A stretch of 22,618 nucleotides of DNA. It comes from Faecalibacterium sp. CAG:74 (lineage in GTDB: Bacteria > Bacillota > Clostridia > Christensenellales > Aristaeellaceae). A program made the position numbers and the translations under genes. The notes beneath the pieces are model-generated. The model did no database searches. It saw only the letters and a list, made by a program, of their open reading frames with translations, and was not told where the DNA came from. Below are positions 1 through 14,327 of the stretch, piece by piece; the first letter of the stretch is position 1, and the number at the start of each line of letters is the position of its first letter. The stretch spans positions 1-22,618 of the forward strand of contig FR899779.1 of assembly GCA_000437595.1 (NCBI GenBank), read 5' to 3'.

Positions 1-41
1 TTAACGTGGGGCTTTTTGCGCTCGTAACGTTCCTTAGCCAT
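1..41 (-). CDS. tuf: Elongation factor Tu, N-terminal fragment (cut by window edge)
   Basis: The minus strand reads MAKERYERKKPHVN from an ATG at 41, which matches the conserved amino terminus of EF-Tu, the GTPase that delivers aminoacyl-tRNA to the ribosome. Only 13 complete codons are inside the window. A GGAGGG ribosome site lies just upstream, and the gene follows fusA in the same direction, the usual order at the end of the str operon. The identity rests on this short but highly characteristic start plus gene order. Confidence 0.93.
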   Translation of the reverse strand, partial: MAKERYERKKPHV

Positions 42-73
42 TGGGAAATTCCCTCCAATTTATTCGTTTCGTA

Positions 74-111
74 CCCTGCGGCGCGGCGGAATCCGCTTGG
101 GCGCCGCAGGG
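74..111 (-). other. Stem-loop between fusA and tuf
   Basis: CCCTGCGGCGC (74-84) and GCGCCGCAGGG (101-111) form a perfect 11-bp stem around a 16-nt loop, and the loop region holds a smaller palindrome, GCGGAATCCGC (86-96). In the direction of transcription no T-run follows, so this is unlikely to be a simple intrinsic terminator. It is more likely an mRNA processing or stability element, or a partial attenuator, that sets tuf levels relative to fusA. Confidence 0.6.
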
Positions 112-144
112 AAAATCCTGTTTCAAAAGGTGATAGGCGAAAAA

Positions 145-2253
145 TTACTTCTTCGCGCGTTCGCCGATGACCTTTTCCGCCACGGACTTCGGCACTTCCT
201 CGTAGTGGTCGAACTGCATGGTGAACATGCCGCGGCCCTGCGTACGGGAACGAAGGTCAGTGGTGTAGCCGAACATTTCGCTCAGCGGGACATAGGCGTG
301 GATAATCTGGTCGGGGCCGCGGGATTCCATGCCGTCCACACGACCGCGGCGGCTGGACACGTTGCCCATGACGTCGCCCATGTACTGTTCCGGCACGATA
401 ATCTCGACCTTCATCATCGGCTCCATCAGCACGGGATTCGCCTTCTCCAGTGCGGCCTTGAAAGCCATGGAGCCAGCGATTTCGTACGCCTGCGCAGAAG
501 AGTCAACGTCGTGGTAAGAACCATCGACAACAGCCGCCTTGAAGTCAACAAGCTCGAAGCCTTCGTAGCCGCTCTTGGCCGCGCCCTGAATACCAGCGTC
601 GATAGGCGCGATGAATTCCTTCGGAATCACGCCGCCGACGATGCGGGATTCAAATTCGTAGCCCTTGCCGGGTTCGTTCGGAGAAATCTCCACCCAGCAG
701 TGACCATACTGGCCGTGACCACCGGTCTGACGGACGAAACGGCCTTCAGCCTTGACCGTCTTGCGGATGGTCGCCTTGTAGGTAACCTGGGGCTTGCCAA
801 CCGTCGCCTCGACCTTGAATTCGCGCAGCAGACGGTCAACGATGATTTCCAGATGCAGCTCGCCCATGCCGGCGATGATGGTCTGGCCCGTTTCCTGATT
901 GGTGTAGGTCTTGAAAGTCGGGTCTTCTTCCGCCAGACGCAGCAGCGCCATGGTCATCTTGTCCTGACCAGCCTTGGTCTTGGGCTCGATGGCGACTTCA
1001 ATAACCGGGTCAGGGAACTCCATGGACTCCAGAATAATCTGGTTGTTTTCATCGCACAGGGTATCGCCGGTGGTGGTGTCCTTCAGACCCACAGCGCCGC
1101 CGATTTCGCCGGTGTAGATGCAGTCCACTTCTTCGCGGTGATTCGCGTGCATCATCATGATGCGGCTCATACGCTCGCGCTTCTGCTTGGTGGAGTTCAT
1201 GACGTAGCTGCCAGCGGTCAGCGTGCCGGAGTAGACACGGAAGAACGCCAGCTTGCCGACGAACGGGTCAACCATGATCTTGAACGCCAGCGCGGAGAAC
1301 GGCTCGCTGTCAGAGGGGTGACGAACCATTTCCTTTTCGGGGTCATGGGGGTCAGTACCCTTGATGGCGGGGATGTCCAGCGGGCTGGGCATGTACTCGA
1401 CGATGTTGTCCAGCAGCGGCTGCACGCCCTTGTTGCGGTAAGAAGTGCCGCAGCAGACGGGGTTCATGGTGCAGTTGATGGTGGCCTTGCGGATGGCGTC
1501 CTTGATTTCTTCCTGGGTGAGTTCCTCGCCCTCGAAGAACTTTTCCATCAGCACTTCGTCGGTCTCGGCAACCTTCTCGACCATTTCGGCGTGATACTTC
1601 TCCGCCAGTTCCATCATGTCGGCAGGAATTTCTTCCTCACGGACGTCCTTGCCTTCATCGTCGTAGTAGACCTCCGCCTTCATCTTCACAAGGTCGATGA
1701 TGCCGCGGAAATCATTTTCAGCGCCGATGGGCAGCTGAATCGGAACTGCGTTGGAGTGCAGACGCTCCTTCATCATGTCCACCACGCGGAAGAAGTTCGC
1801 GCCGGTGATGTCCATCTTGTTCACATACGCCATGCGCGGAACATGATAGGTTTCGGCCTGCTTCCACACGGTTTCGGACTGGGGCTCAACGCCGCCCTTG
1901 GCGCAGAAGACGCACACAGCGCCGTCCAGCACGCGCAGGGAACGTTCAACCTCAACGGTGAAGTCAACGTGACCGGGGGTGTCGATAATGTTAATACGAT
2001 AGGTGCGATCCTTGTTGTTGGGGTCGCGGGGGTCGCGCCAGCGGCAGGTGGTGGCGGCGGAGGTGATGGTGATACCACGCTCCTGCTCCTGCACCATCCA
2101 GTCCATGGTGGCAGAGCCCTCATGGGTTTCACCGATGCGGTGCACACGACCGGTGTAGAACAGAATACGTTCCGTGGTGGTCGTCTTGCCGGCGTCGATG
2201 TGCGCCATGATACCAATGTTGCGCACCCGCTCAAGGGGATGACTGCGAGGCAT
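145..2253 (-). CDS. fusA: Elongation factor G
   Basis: This 702-residue protein is full length for EF-G, the cytoplasmic GTPase that drives ribosomal translocation and, with RRF, ribosome recycling. The GTPase motifs are intact: P-loop AHIDAGKT (17-24), RGITI (59-63), DTPGH (91-95) and NKMD (145-148). Domains II to V follow, with the domain IV segment GGHGQYGH and a C-terminal MEPMMKVEI region. The ATG at 2253 is preceded by AAAGGAG at good spacing, and the start MPRSHPLERVRNIGIMAHIDAGK is typical of the family. It sits 77 nt after rpsG and about 100 nt before tuf, so it is probably co-transcribed from the str promoter. Nothing suggests a truncated or specialised paralogue such as TetM. Confidence 0.98.
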   Translation of the reverse strand: MPRSHPLERVRNIGIMAHIDAGKTTTTERILFYTGRVHRIGETHEGSATMDWMVQEQERGITITSAATTCRWRDPRDPNNKDRTYRINIIDTPGHVDFTVEVERSLRVLDGAVCVFCAKGGVEPQSETVWKQAETYHVPRMAYVNKMDITGANFFRVVDMMKERLHSNAVPIQLPIGAENDFRGIIDLVKMKAEVYYDDEGKDVREEEIPADMMELAEKYHAEMVEKVAETDEVLMEKFFEGEELTQEEIKDAIRKATINCTMNPVCCGTSYRNKGVQPLLDNIVEYMPSPLDIPAIKGTDPHDPEKEMVRHPSDSEPFSALAFKIMVDPFVGKLAFFRVYSGTLTAGSYVMNSTKQKRERMSRIMMMHANHREEVDCIYTGEIGGAVGLKDTTTGDTLCDENNQIILESMEFPDPVIEVAIEPKTKAGQDKMTMALLRLAEEDPTFKTYTNQETGQTIIAGMGELHLEIIVDRLLREFKVEATVGKPQVTYKATIRKTVKAEGRFVRQTGGHGQYGHCWVEISPNEPGKGYEFESRIVGGVIPKEFIAPIDAGIQGAAKSGYEGFELVDFKAAVVDGSYHDVDSSAQAYEIAGSMAFKAALEKANPVLMEPMMKVEIIVPEQYMGDVMGNVSSRRGRVDGMESRGPDQIIHAYVPLSEMFGYTTDLRSRTQGRGMFTMQFDHYEEVPKSVAEKVIGERAKK

Positions 2254-2330
2254 ATGGTTTGCTCCTTTCAGCAGCGCTGCAGCGGCATCGGGCGTATCAA
2301 GCGCTCATGCGGCGGCAGCAGGTTGGCGCA

Positions 2331-2801
2331 TTACCAGCGATAGTGGGCGAAAGCCTTGTTCGCTTCGGCCATGCGGTGCATTTCTTCCTTGCGCTTCACA
2401 GCCGCGCCGGTGTTGTTGGCAGCGTCCATGATTTCAGCGGCAAGACGTTCCGCCATGGTCTTCTCGCCGCGCTTGCGGGAGAACATGACCAGCCAGCGCA
2501 GGGCCAGCGTCTGACGGCGTTCCGGACGGATTTCAATCGGGACCTGATAGGTCGCGCCGCCAACACGGCGAGCCTTGACCTCCAGAGAGGGCGCAACGTT
2601 GGCCAGAGCAGCCTGGAACACTTCGTTGGCATCCTTGCCGGTCTTTTCCTTGATGGTATCGAAGGCTTCGTAGCACACGTTCTGAGCGACGCCACGCTTG
2701 CCGTCGAGCATGATCTGATTGATGAGCTTGGTCACAACCGTGGTCCCGTGTACGGGATCCGGCAGCACCTCGCGCTTGGGTACAAAACCGCGACGGGGCA
2801 T
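2331..2801 (-). CDS. rpsG: 30S ribosomal protein S7
   Basis: The product is 156 residues, the standard S7 length, beginning MPRRGFVPKREVLPDPV and ending KAFAHYRW. S7 is a primary 16S rRNA binder that nucleates assembly of the 30S head and contacts E-site tRNA. I start it at the ATG at 2801, preceded by GGAGGT at about 7 nt. An in-frame ATG five codons earlier precedes the ribosome site and would add non-conserved residues. In E. coli, S7 represses its own operon by binding the rpsL-rpsG spacer; here that spacer is unusually long (256 nt) and foldable, described separately. Confidence 0.98.
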   Translation of the reverse strand: MPRRGFVPKREVLPDPVHGTTVVTKLINQIMLDGKRGVAQNVCYEAFDTIKEKTGKDANEVFQAALANVAPSLEVKARRVGGATYQVPIEIRPERRQTLALRWLVMFSRKRGEKTMAERLAAEIMDAANNTGAAVKRKEEMHRMAEANKAFAHYRW

Positions 2802-3057
2802 AGTAAATACCTCCAATTAGACGTGATAGTCAGTCGTAAAGTGTGGATTGCGGAAGCATCCCCGGATGTGGGTCATCCTCTCCCAGTCGGAATGCGCGTC
2901 AGCATCGCGCGTCATCGGCCACGATTCAGGCCGACCCAGCCGCATCCGGCTTCTGCGCGGGCGTCTTCCCTGTTCCACAGGCAGGCGCTGGTGCGTCAAA
3001 AGCGGTTCTCCGGCTGACCGAAGGCTGCAAAAGGGATGTTGTGAAGCAGGCGGATGC
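2802..3057 (-). other. Long structured spacer between rpsL and rpsG
   Basis: No convincing gene lies in this 256-nt transcribed spacer. Read on the minus strand it has nested pairing. AAGCATCC at the rpsL stop (3059-3052) pairs with GGATGCTT (2861-2854). Directly abutting that arm, CCGGATG-CGGC-TGGGTC (2949-2933) pairs with GACCCACATCCGG (2874-2862) over 13 bp with a 4-nt bulge. Small hairpins include TCGGCC/GGCCGA (2934-2915) and CCTGT-GGA-ACAGG in the 5' half. The layout resembles a closed multi-helix junction. A role in S7 autoregulation is inferred from the E. coli precedent only. Confidence 0.45.
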
Positions 3058-3432
3058 TTACTTCTTCGGGCGCTTTGCGCCATAGAGGGAACGAGCCTGC
3101 ATCCGCTTGGCCACACCGGCGGTATCCAGCGCGCCACGGATGATGTGATAACGAACGCCAGGCAGGTCACGAACGCGGCCGCCGCGGATCAGCACAACGC
3201 TATGCTCCTGCAGGTTGTGACCGATGCCGGGGATGTAGCAGGTACCTTCGATGGAGTTCGTCAGACGAATACGGGCAATCTTACGAAGAGCGGAGTTCGG
3301 CTTCTTGGGCGTCATCGTCTTGACGCTCAGGCAAACGCCGCGCTTCTGAGGGCAGCCCTGAAGAATGGGCGCGGTAGACTTGTTCGTCGTCTTCTCGCGG
3401 CCCTTGCGAACCAGCTGATTGATCGTGGGCAT
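3058..3432 (-). CDS. rpsL: 30S ribosomal protein S12
   Basis: This 124-residue protein starts MPTINQLVRKGREK and ends YGAKRPKK, a full-length S12. S12 sits at the decoding centre and controls accuracy. The TPKKPNS loop is present with lysine at position 43, and the IRGGRV-DLPGVRYH loop is present with aspartate 89, the residue methylthiolated in many bacteria, but position 88 is arginine (CGT) instead of the usual lysine. The ATG at 3432 has GGAGGTG upstream. It follows rplGB by about 75 nt and leads into rpsG, the classic str operon order. Confidence 0.98.
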   Translation of the reverse strand: MPTINQLVRKGREKTTNKSTAPILQGCPQKRGVCLSVKTMTPKKPNSALRKIARIRLTNSIEGTCYIPGIGHNLQEHSVVLIRGGRVRDLPGVRYHIIRGALDTAGVAKRMQARSLYGAKRPKK

Positions 3433-3507
3433 GAGAGCACCTCCAAATTTATGTCCAAAAGTTCCGCAACCCTCGGAAACTGTTTGGCGAATGGAATAGA
3501 ATGAGGC

Positions 3508-3750
3508 TTACTTGAGGATCGCCGCAGCGGCACAGGGAATGTCCAGCCCGCACGCCGCACCGAGCGCCTTCGTTTCATCCACGCGGCGAATCGGCACGCC
3601 CGCATCCTCGCAGGCGCGGGTCACCTTCTGGTAAAGGAAGGTGTCGATGTCGCGGGCGACGTACACCCGCTGGGCGGAACCGGCTTTCAGCGCACGCATG
3701 ACCGCCTTGGTTCCAACTGCTTTCGAGACGGAATTTTTCAGGTCTTCCAC
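3508..3750 (-). CDS. rplGB: Ribosomal L7Ae-family protein (RplGB, formerly YbxF)
   Basis: An 80-residue protein of the bacterial L7Ae/L30e/YbxF family, which binds kink-turn RNA and associates with the ribosome. Recognisable segments are VGTKAVMRALKAG, an RVYVARDID strand and the closing ALGAACGLDIPCAAAAIL, aligned in order with B. subtilis YbxF (about 82 residues). I choose the GTG at 3750, which has CAGGAGGG about 9 nt upstream and gives the family length. A longer frame reaches an ATG at 3810 but would put 20 unrelated residues ahead of the ribosome site. In Firmicutes this gene normally sits between rpoC and rpsL; here it heads the str operon with rpoC elsewhere. Confidence 0.9.
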   Translation of the reverse strand: MEDLKNSVSKAVGTKAVMRALKAGSAQRVYVARDIDTFLYQKVTRACEDAGVPIRRVDETKALGAACGLDIPCAAAAILK

Positions 3751-3844
3751 GCTGAAATCCCTCCTGTTGCTGTTCTCGGCTGACCGCTCAATGCCGGCAG
3801 AAAAGCGCACCGAAAAGACACACTTTGCCGCAGCAAGCGCTCAA

Positions 3845-3880
3845 CTCGTATATTGTAGCATTTTCACCTCGGCTTGTCAA
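3845..3880 (-). promoter_or_regulatory. Sigma-A promoter of the str operon
   Basis: On the minus strand a perfect -35 TTGACA (3880-3875) is followed after exactly 17 nt by -10 TACAAT (3857-3852), with an extended TG motif (TGCTACAAT). Transcription would begin near 3845, giving a leader of about 95 nt before rplGB. In the leader TTGCTG (3836-3831) can pair with CAGCAA (3772-3767) just upstream of the ribosome site. This is one of the best promoters in the window, fitting a highly expressed translation operon. Confidence 0.88.
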
Positions 3881-4080
3881 CTGGTTTTCGCGCCTCAAAC
3901 CCTGTTTTTTGCAACGTTTTTTGCGATTTTGAGTTCCATATTCATGAACACGTTTTCGGGAGGGGACAAGCATACAGCATCCGCTGATTTTTCTTTCCTC
4001 GGTTCTCCATGAAAGCGCTTTCCTGTTCATTCCCCAAACGAGCGGCACACGGCGGCTTTCTCCCGCAGAACACGATTCCC
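3881..4080. other. Non-coding stretch upstream of the str promoter
   Basis: I see no supportable gene, repeat or RNA here. It contains AT-rich tracts just upstream of the -35 on the minus strand, such as a CAAAAAACG-type tract near 3905-3925, which could act as an UP element. The short open frames crossing it lack ribosome sites and family resemblance. Confidence 0.4.
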
Positions 4081-4111
4081 AAAAGAAAAAAGGCAGCCTG
4101 CGCCGCCTTTT
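4081..4111 (-). terminator. Intrinsic terminator of the metallo-hydrolase gene
   Basis: On the minus strand AAAAGGCGGC (4111-4102) pairs with GCTGCCTTTT (4097-4088), including one G-U pair, around a GCAG tetraloop. A TTTTTTCTTTT tract follows. It lies about 85 nt past the stop codon at 4196 and insulates the hydrolase gene from the str promoter downstream. Confidence 0.85.
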
Positions 4112-4195
4112 GGGAGAGTCGTTTTTCCGTCGATTCGGCTGATTCCGTCAAAAAATGCTGACTGTCTCGCTGAATCGCTTCCATTATAATATGCG

Positions 4196-5110
4196 TCAAT
4201 ATTTCACATCCGACACAATGCGGTCGCACACCCACATCTCGCCGTCCGTCGTCAGGTGAATGAATCCCGGCACTGTCCAGACCGTATCAAGCGCCGTCCG
4301 CCGGATGTACTTCTTGCCTTCCGTCTCGCGCTGATTGCAGGTCACAATCGCTAACTCCGGCGAAACCGCCGCGCGGTACTCCGGTGTCAGCGCCTGCAGG
4401 CCATGGTGCGGGTACTTCAGTACATCCGCCTTGAGCATCTCCGCGCCGACCTTCTCAATCAGCCCGTTCTGCCCCTTCTGCTCCAAATCGGCGGAAAAGA
4501 GGATCTTCCGCTGCCCAAACGTCAGCATGATTTGCGCCGAGCGGTCGTTGAGGCGGGTGTACTCCGGCTTGTCCAGCATCCATACCTGCATCGTCGCTGT
4601 GCCGAGCGTCAGCGTGTCGCCGTCGCCGAACATCCGCACCGTCACACCCGCACGCTCCGCCGCCTTTATCGCGTTCGCGCAGTGCACCGTCTCCTCCGCC
4701 GGGAAGCAGAGCCACAGTTCGTCCACAGTAATTTCCTTAATTAACTCCGCGAATCCACCGATGTGGTCGGCGTGCGGGTGGGTGTTGACGATTTTGTCCA
4801 CATGGGTGATGCCCAGCTGCTTGAACATGTTCAGGATGCGCTGTGCCTGTCCAGACGTCGCGCAGTCGATGAGCATCGTCTTGCCGCCGCAGCGCAGAAA
4901 CGCCGCGTCGCAGTCCAGAATCTGCGGGAAGATGATTTCCAGCAGGTCAGCGTCCTCCGCAAAGGCAAAATCCGCCGATACATCCGGCGCGTTGATACGG
5001 TTGATGACTGTTTTGTCCGTACCCTCGCCCGCCGCCGTCCCCAGCAGCATCAGCACCGTCAGCAGAAGTGTCGCCGCACGCCTGCCGAATCGTTTCCACC
5101 ACGCCATCAT
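4196..5110 (-). CDS. Secreted ComEC-like metallo-beta-lactamase-fold hydrolase
   Basis: A 304-residue protein with an export signal: a basic start (MMAWWKRFGRR), then a hydrophobic segment to about residue 23 and a GTAAGEG cleavage-like region. The rest is a single metallo-beta-lactamase domain of the ComEC C-terminal type, with THPHADHIGG (110-119) carrying the H-x-H-x-D-H metal ligands, ILFSADLE (aspartate 208) and PHHG (234-237). It lacks ComEC's membrane channel, so it is not a DNA-uptake channel itself. Stand-alone relatives are usually annotated only as MBL-fold hydrolases; a phosphodiesterase or nuclease activity outside the membrane is plausible but unproven. The ATG at 5110 follows GGGAGG; ATGs at 5107 and 5115 are alternatives. 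It is monocistronic and sits between rpoB and the str operon. Confidence 0.85.
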   Translation of the reverse strand: MMAWWKRFGRRAATLLLTVLMLLGTAAGEGTDKTVINRINAPDVSADFAFAEDADLLEIIFPQILDCDAAFLRCGGKTMLIDCATSGQAQRILNMFKQLGITHVDKIVNTHPHADHIGGFAELIKEITVDELWLCFPAEETVHCANAIKAAERAGVTVRMFGDGDTLTLGTATMQVWMLDKPEYTRLNDRSAQIMLTFGQRKILFSADLEQKGQNGLIEKVGAEMLKADVLKYPHHGLQALTPEYRAAVSPELAIVTCNQRETEGKKYIRRTALDTVWTVPGFIHLTTDGEMWVCDRIVSDVKY

Positions 5111-5169
5111 TTCATACCTCCCGTGTCGTATTCCCATACATTCCCAGCAAAAAAGAGTGCACTTCCCCC

Positions 5170-5205
5170 TTGACATTCCGGGATATGTATGTTAGAATTT
5201 TAAAT
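5170..5205 (+). promoter_or_regulatory. Sigma-A promoter of rpoBC
   Basis: A perfect -35 TTGACA (5170-5175), a 17-nt spacer and -10 TAGAAT (5193-5198) with an extended TG (TGTTAGAAT) point toward rpoB. Initiation near 5205 leaves an approximately 200-nt leader. It faces a minus-strand promoter whose start lies just downstream, so the two transcripts overlap at their 5' ends. Confidence 0.85.
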
Positions 5206-5241
5206 TGCATCAGTATCTTTGCATACTGTTGATTTTTCCTG

Positions 5242-5277
5242 CGCTTGTATTGTACACGGAAACGCGGAAAAATGCAA
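5242..5277 (-). promoter_or_regulatory. Probable sigma-A promoter of the metallo-hydrolase gene
   Basis: On the minus strand -35 TTGCAT (5277-5272) and -10 TACAAT (5254-5249) are separated by exactly 17 nt. Transcription would start near 5242 and give a leader of about 130 nt before the ATG at 5110. The leader runs back through the rpoB promoter. Confidence 0.7.
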
Positions 5278-5310
5278 GCGGGAATTTTCGACTGCCATAC
5301 ATTTTCGCGC

Positions 5311-5359
5311 TTTTTCACCAAAATTCCTGCAAAGCGGTGAAAAAACGCACGTTTTCACC
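5311..5359 (+). promoter_or_regulatory. Mutually exclusive hairpins in the rpoB leader
   Basis: TTTTTCACC (5311-5319) can pair with GGTGAAAAA (5336-5344) over 9 bp, while GGTGAAAA (5336-5343) can instead pair with TTTTCACC (5352-5359) over 8 bp. The two outer arms are a direct repeat (TTTTCACCAA) competing for one central arm, an arrangement typical of switching leaders. Neither helix is followed by a T-run, so any control would more likely act on translation or mRNA stability than by intrinsic termination. Confidence 0.5.
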
Positions 5360-5405
5360 AAGCAGAGGATGCTGGTTTTGACTGATGAAGGGGTGATCAT
5401 ACATC

Positions 5406-9347
<3,942 letters not shown>

Positions 9348-9360
9348 TTGACACATGAGC

Positions 9361-9396
9361 CTATCAGCCGGACAGGAATCCCCTTCCGGCTGATGG
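9361..9396 (+). other. Stable stem-loop between rpoB and rpoC
   Basis: ATCAGCCGGA (9363-9372) and TCCGGCTGAT (9385-9394) pair perfectly; 9361-9362 and 9395-9396 extend the helix to 12 bp, and AGG/CCT can extend it inward after a bulge. No T-run follows, so an mRNA processing or stability element, or a partial attenuator, is more likely than termination. A TGTTACAAT extended -10-like string follows at 9422-9430, but no -35 matches it. Confidence 0.6.
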
Positions 9397-9449
9397 CTTT
9401 CCCGTACAGGACATACACCGGTGTTACAATGAAGGGAGTGTGAACCCTT

Positions 9450-13382
<3,933 letters not shown>

Positions 13383-13400
13383 TCACGCATTCGCACCGAC

Positions 13401-13438
13401 AAAAAGCGGCGCAGAGAGGCGCCTCTGCGTCGCTTTTT
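13401..13438 (+). terminator. Intrinsic terminator after rpoC
   Basis: AAAAAGCGGCGCAGAG (13401-13416) pairs with CTCTGCGTCGCTTTTT (13423-13438), a 16-bp stem with one G-T pair, 18 nt after the rpoC stop. The T-run lies at the 3' end of the stem, and the A-run on the other side would make it work on the opposite strand too. Confidence 0.92.
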
Positions 13439-13471
13439 GAATAAATACATAAAGATAGGAGCGATGGTTTC

Positions 13472-13606
13472 ATGATAAAAAAGTATGAGAAGCTTATTTG
13501 CGTTGTTATACTCTGCATCACGTTCATCATCATTGCCTGTATTGCGAAATCTGCCATCATTCAGGCAGCGAAGTACCTTTCTTCTATGGCTGTCTCGATT
13601 ATTTAA
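13472..13606 (+). CDS. Small membrane peptide, 44 residues, unknown function
   Basis: An ATG at 13472 with GGAG about 10 nt upstream opens a 44-residue frame. It has a short basic start (MIKKYEK), one strongly hydrophobic segment of about 18 residues (LICVVILCITFIIIACIA), then a short KSAIIQAAKYLSSM stretch that could be amphipathic. This is the layout of single-pass small membrane proteins or membrane-active peptides. It lies 34 nt past the rpoC terminator with no clear promoter of its own, and 21 nt ahead of a secreted-protein gene with the same AT-rich composition, so the two are probably one unit. I do not recognise a family, and the coding call rests on length, ribosome site and composition. 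Confidence 0.55.
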   Translation: MIKKYEKLICVVILCITFIIIACIAKSAIIQAAKYLSSMAVSII

Positions 13607-13627
13607 GATAAAAAGGAGGATTAAAAT

Positions 13628-14284
13628 ATGAAAAAAATCATCATCATGCTTATTCTCTTGTTGGTTTGTTTCGTACCCGCCCTTGCTGAAAATACTCCTG
13701 AAGTAATTGTTGACCCATCTGTAAAAAATGTTCCTAATTATATCATCGACGACATTATTACCGAGCATCCAAACGCGGGCGTTATTCACATCAATAAAGT
13801 CGAAACGGCCACGCCACTTGATGCGATTTCAACCTGTTCAGGTCTTTCTGTTTATAGATATAGTAATATAGCGAAAAATTATCGTGTGTTTAACGGTCGC
13901 TGGCGAACAGATTTCATCATTTCCGTTGCACGTGGCGCGGAAACTAAACTTTCGTCAACCTACTCTGCTTCTATATCTACTTCCGCCTCTGGCAGTGTCA
14001 CCTCCGGTGACGATAAAAGTGTGCCTGTTCCTTCAGCATATACTTTAGGGTTGAATCTTTCAGCCTCTGTAAGCTGTACTATTTCAACTGAACGCACCTT
14101 CAAGGGGCCTTCAGAGGATTCCGAGTATAATTCACGTTCTTTCTATGTTGCCTATTACGGTGATATTGGTACATGGACTTGTACTGCTACCCGGACTTTT
14201 CCCGCTTCAACAGTGCAAATGGGAGGCACGTTTATTGAGCCAGTTCGGTACGCGGAATACTCAATTGATGAAAAAATAAAGTAA
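13628..14284 (+). CDS. Secreted protein of unknown function
   Basis: A 218-residue protein with a clear signal peptide (MKKIIIMLILLLVCFVPALA, cleavage likely after residue 20), so it is probably exported. The ATG at 13628 is preceded by AAAAGGAGGA at ideal spacing. The mature part has no recognised catalytic motif. Residues about 106-157 are rich in Ser/Thr with alternating small and hydrophobic residues, as in paired amphipathic beta-strands, and the region ends with aromatic-rich segments (FYVAYYGDIGTWTC). Cysteines fall at 70, 150 and 185. Such a Ser/Thr-rich hairpin occurs in aerolysin-like pore formers and in surface beta-sandwich proteins, but this is only a pattern resemblance. The gene is visibly AT-richer than its neighbours, suggesting recent acquisition. 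Confidence 0.85.
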   Translation: MKKIIIMLILLLVCFVPALAENTPEVIVDPSVKNVPNYIIDDIITEHPNAGVIHINKVETATPLDAISTCSGLSVYRYSNIAKNYRVFNGRWRTDFIISVARGAETKLSSTYSASISTSASGSVTSGDDKSVPVPSAYTLGLNLSASVSCTISTERTFKGPSEDSEYNSRSFYVAYYGDIGTWTCTATRTFPASTVQMGGTFIEPVRYAEYSIDEKIK

Positions 14285-14292
14285 TTCTCACC

Positions 14293-14327
14293 AAGCGACC
14301 ATTGCGCCTGATGGTCGCTTCTTTTGT
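14293..14327 (+). terminator. Intrinsic terminator after the secreted-protein gene
   Basis: AAGCGACCAT (14293-14302) and ATGGTCGCTT (14311-14320) form a perfect 10-bp stem with an 8-nt loop, followed by CTTTTGT. It lies 8 nt past the stop codon and ends the AT-rich cassette. Confidence 0.88.

Noticed and set aside
4183..4212. TATAAT-like string near the end of the hydrolase gene as a promoter
   Set aside because: TATAAT can be read on both strands, but no acceptable -35 lies at 16-18 nt on either; TTGACG at 4200-4195 is too close.
3942..4235. Minus-strand open frame of 97 codons overlapping the hydrolase stop
   Set aside because: It crosses the hydrolase terminator hairpin, has no ribosome site that fits, and shows no recognisable protein features.
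3751..5405. Replication origin between the divergent operons
   Set aside because: Divergent core operons raised the idea, but I see no cluster of TTATNCACA boxes, no AT-rich unwinding region and no dnaA or dnaN nearby.
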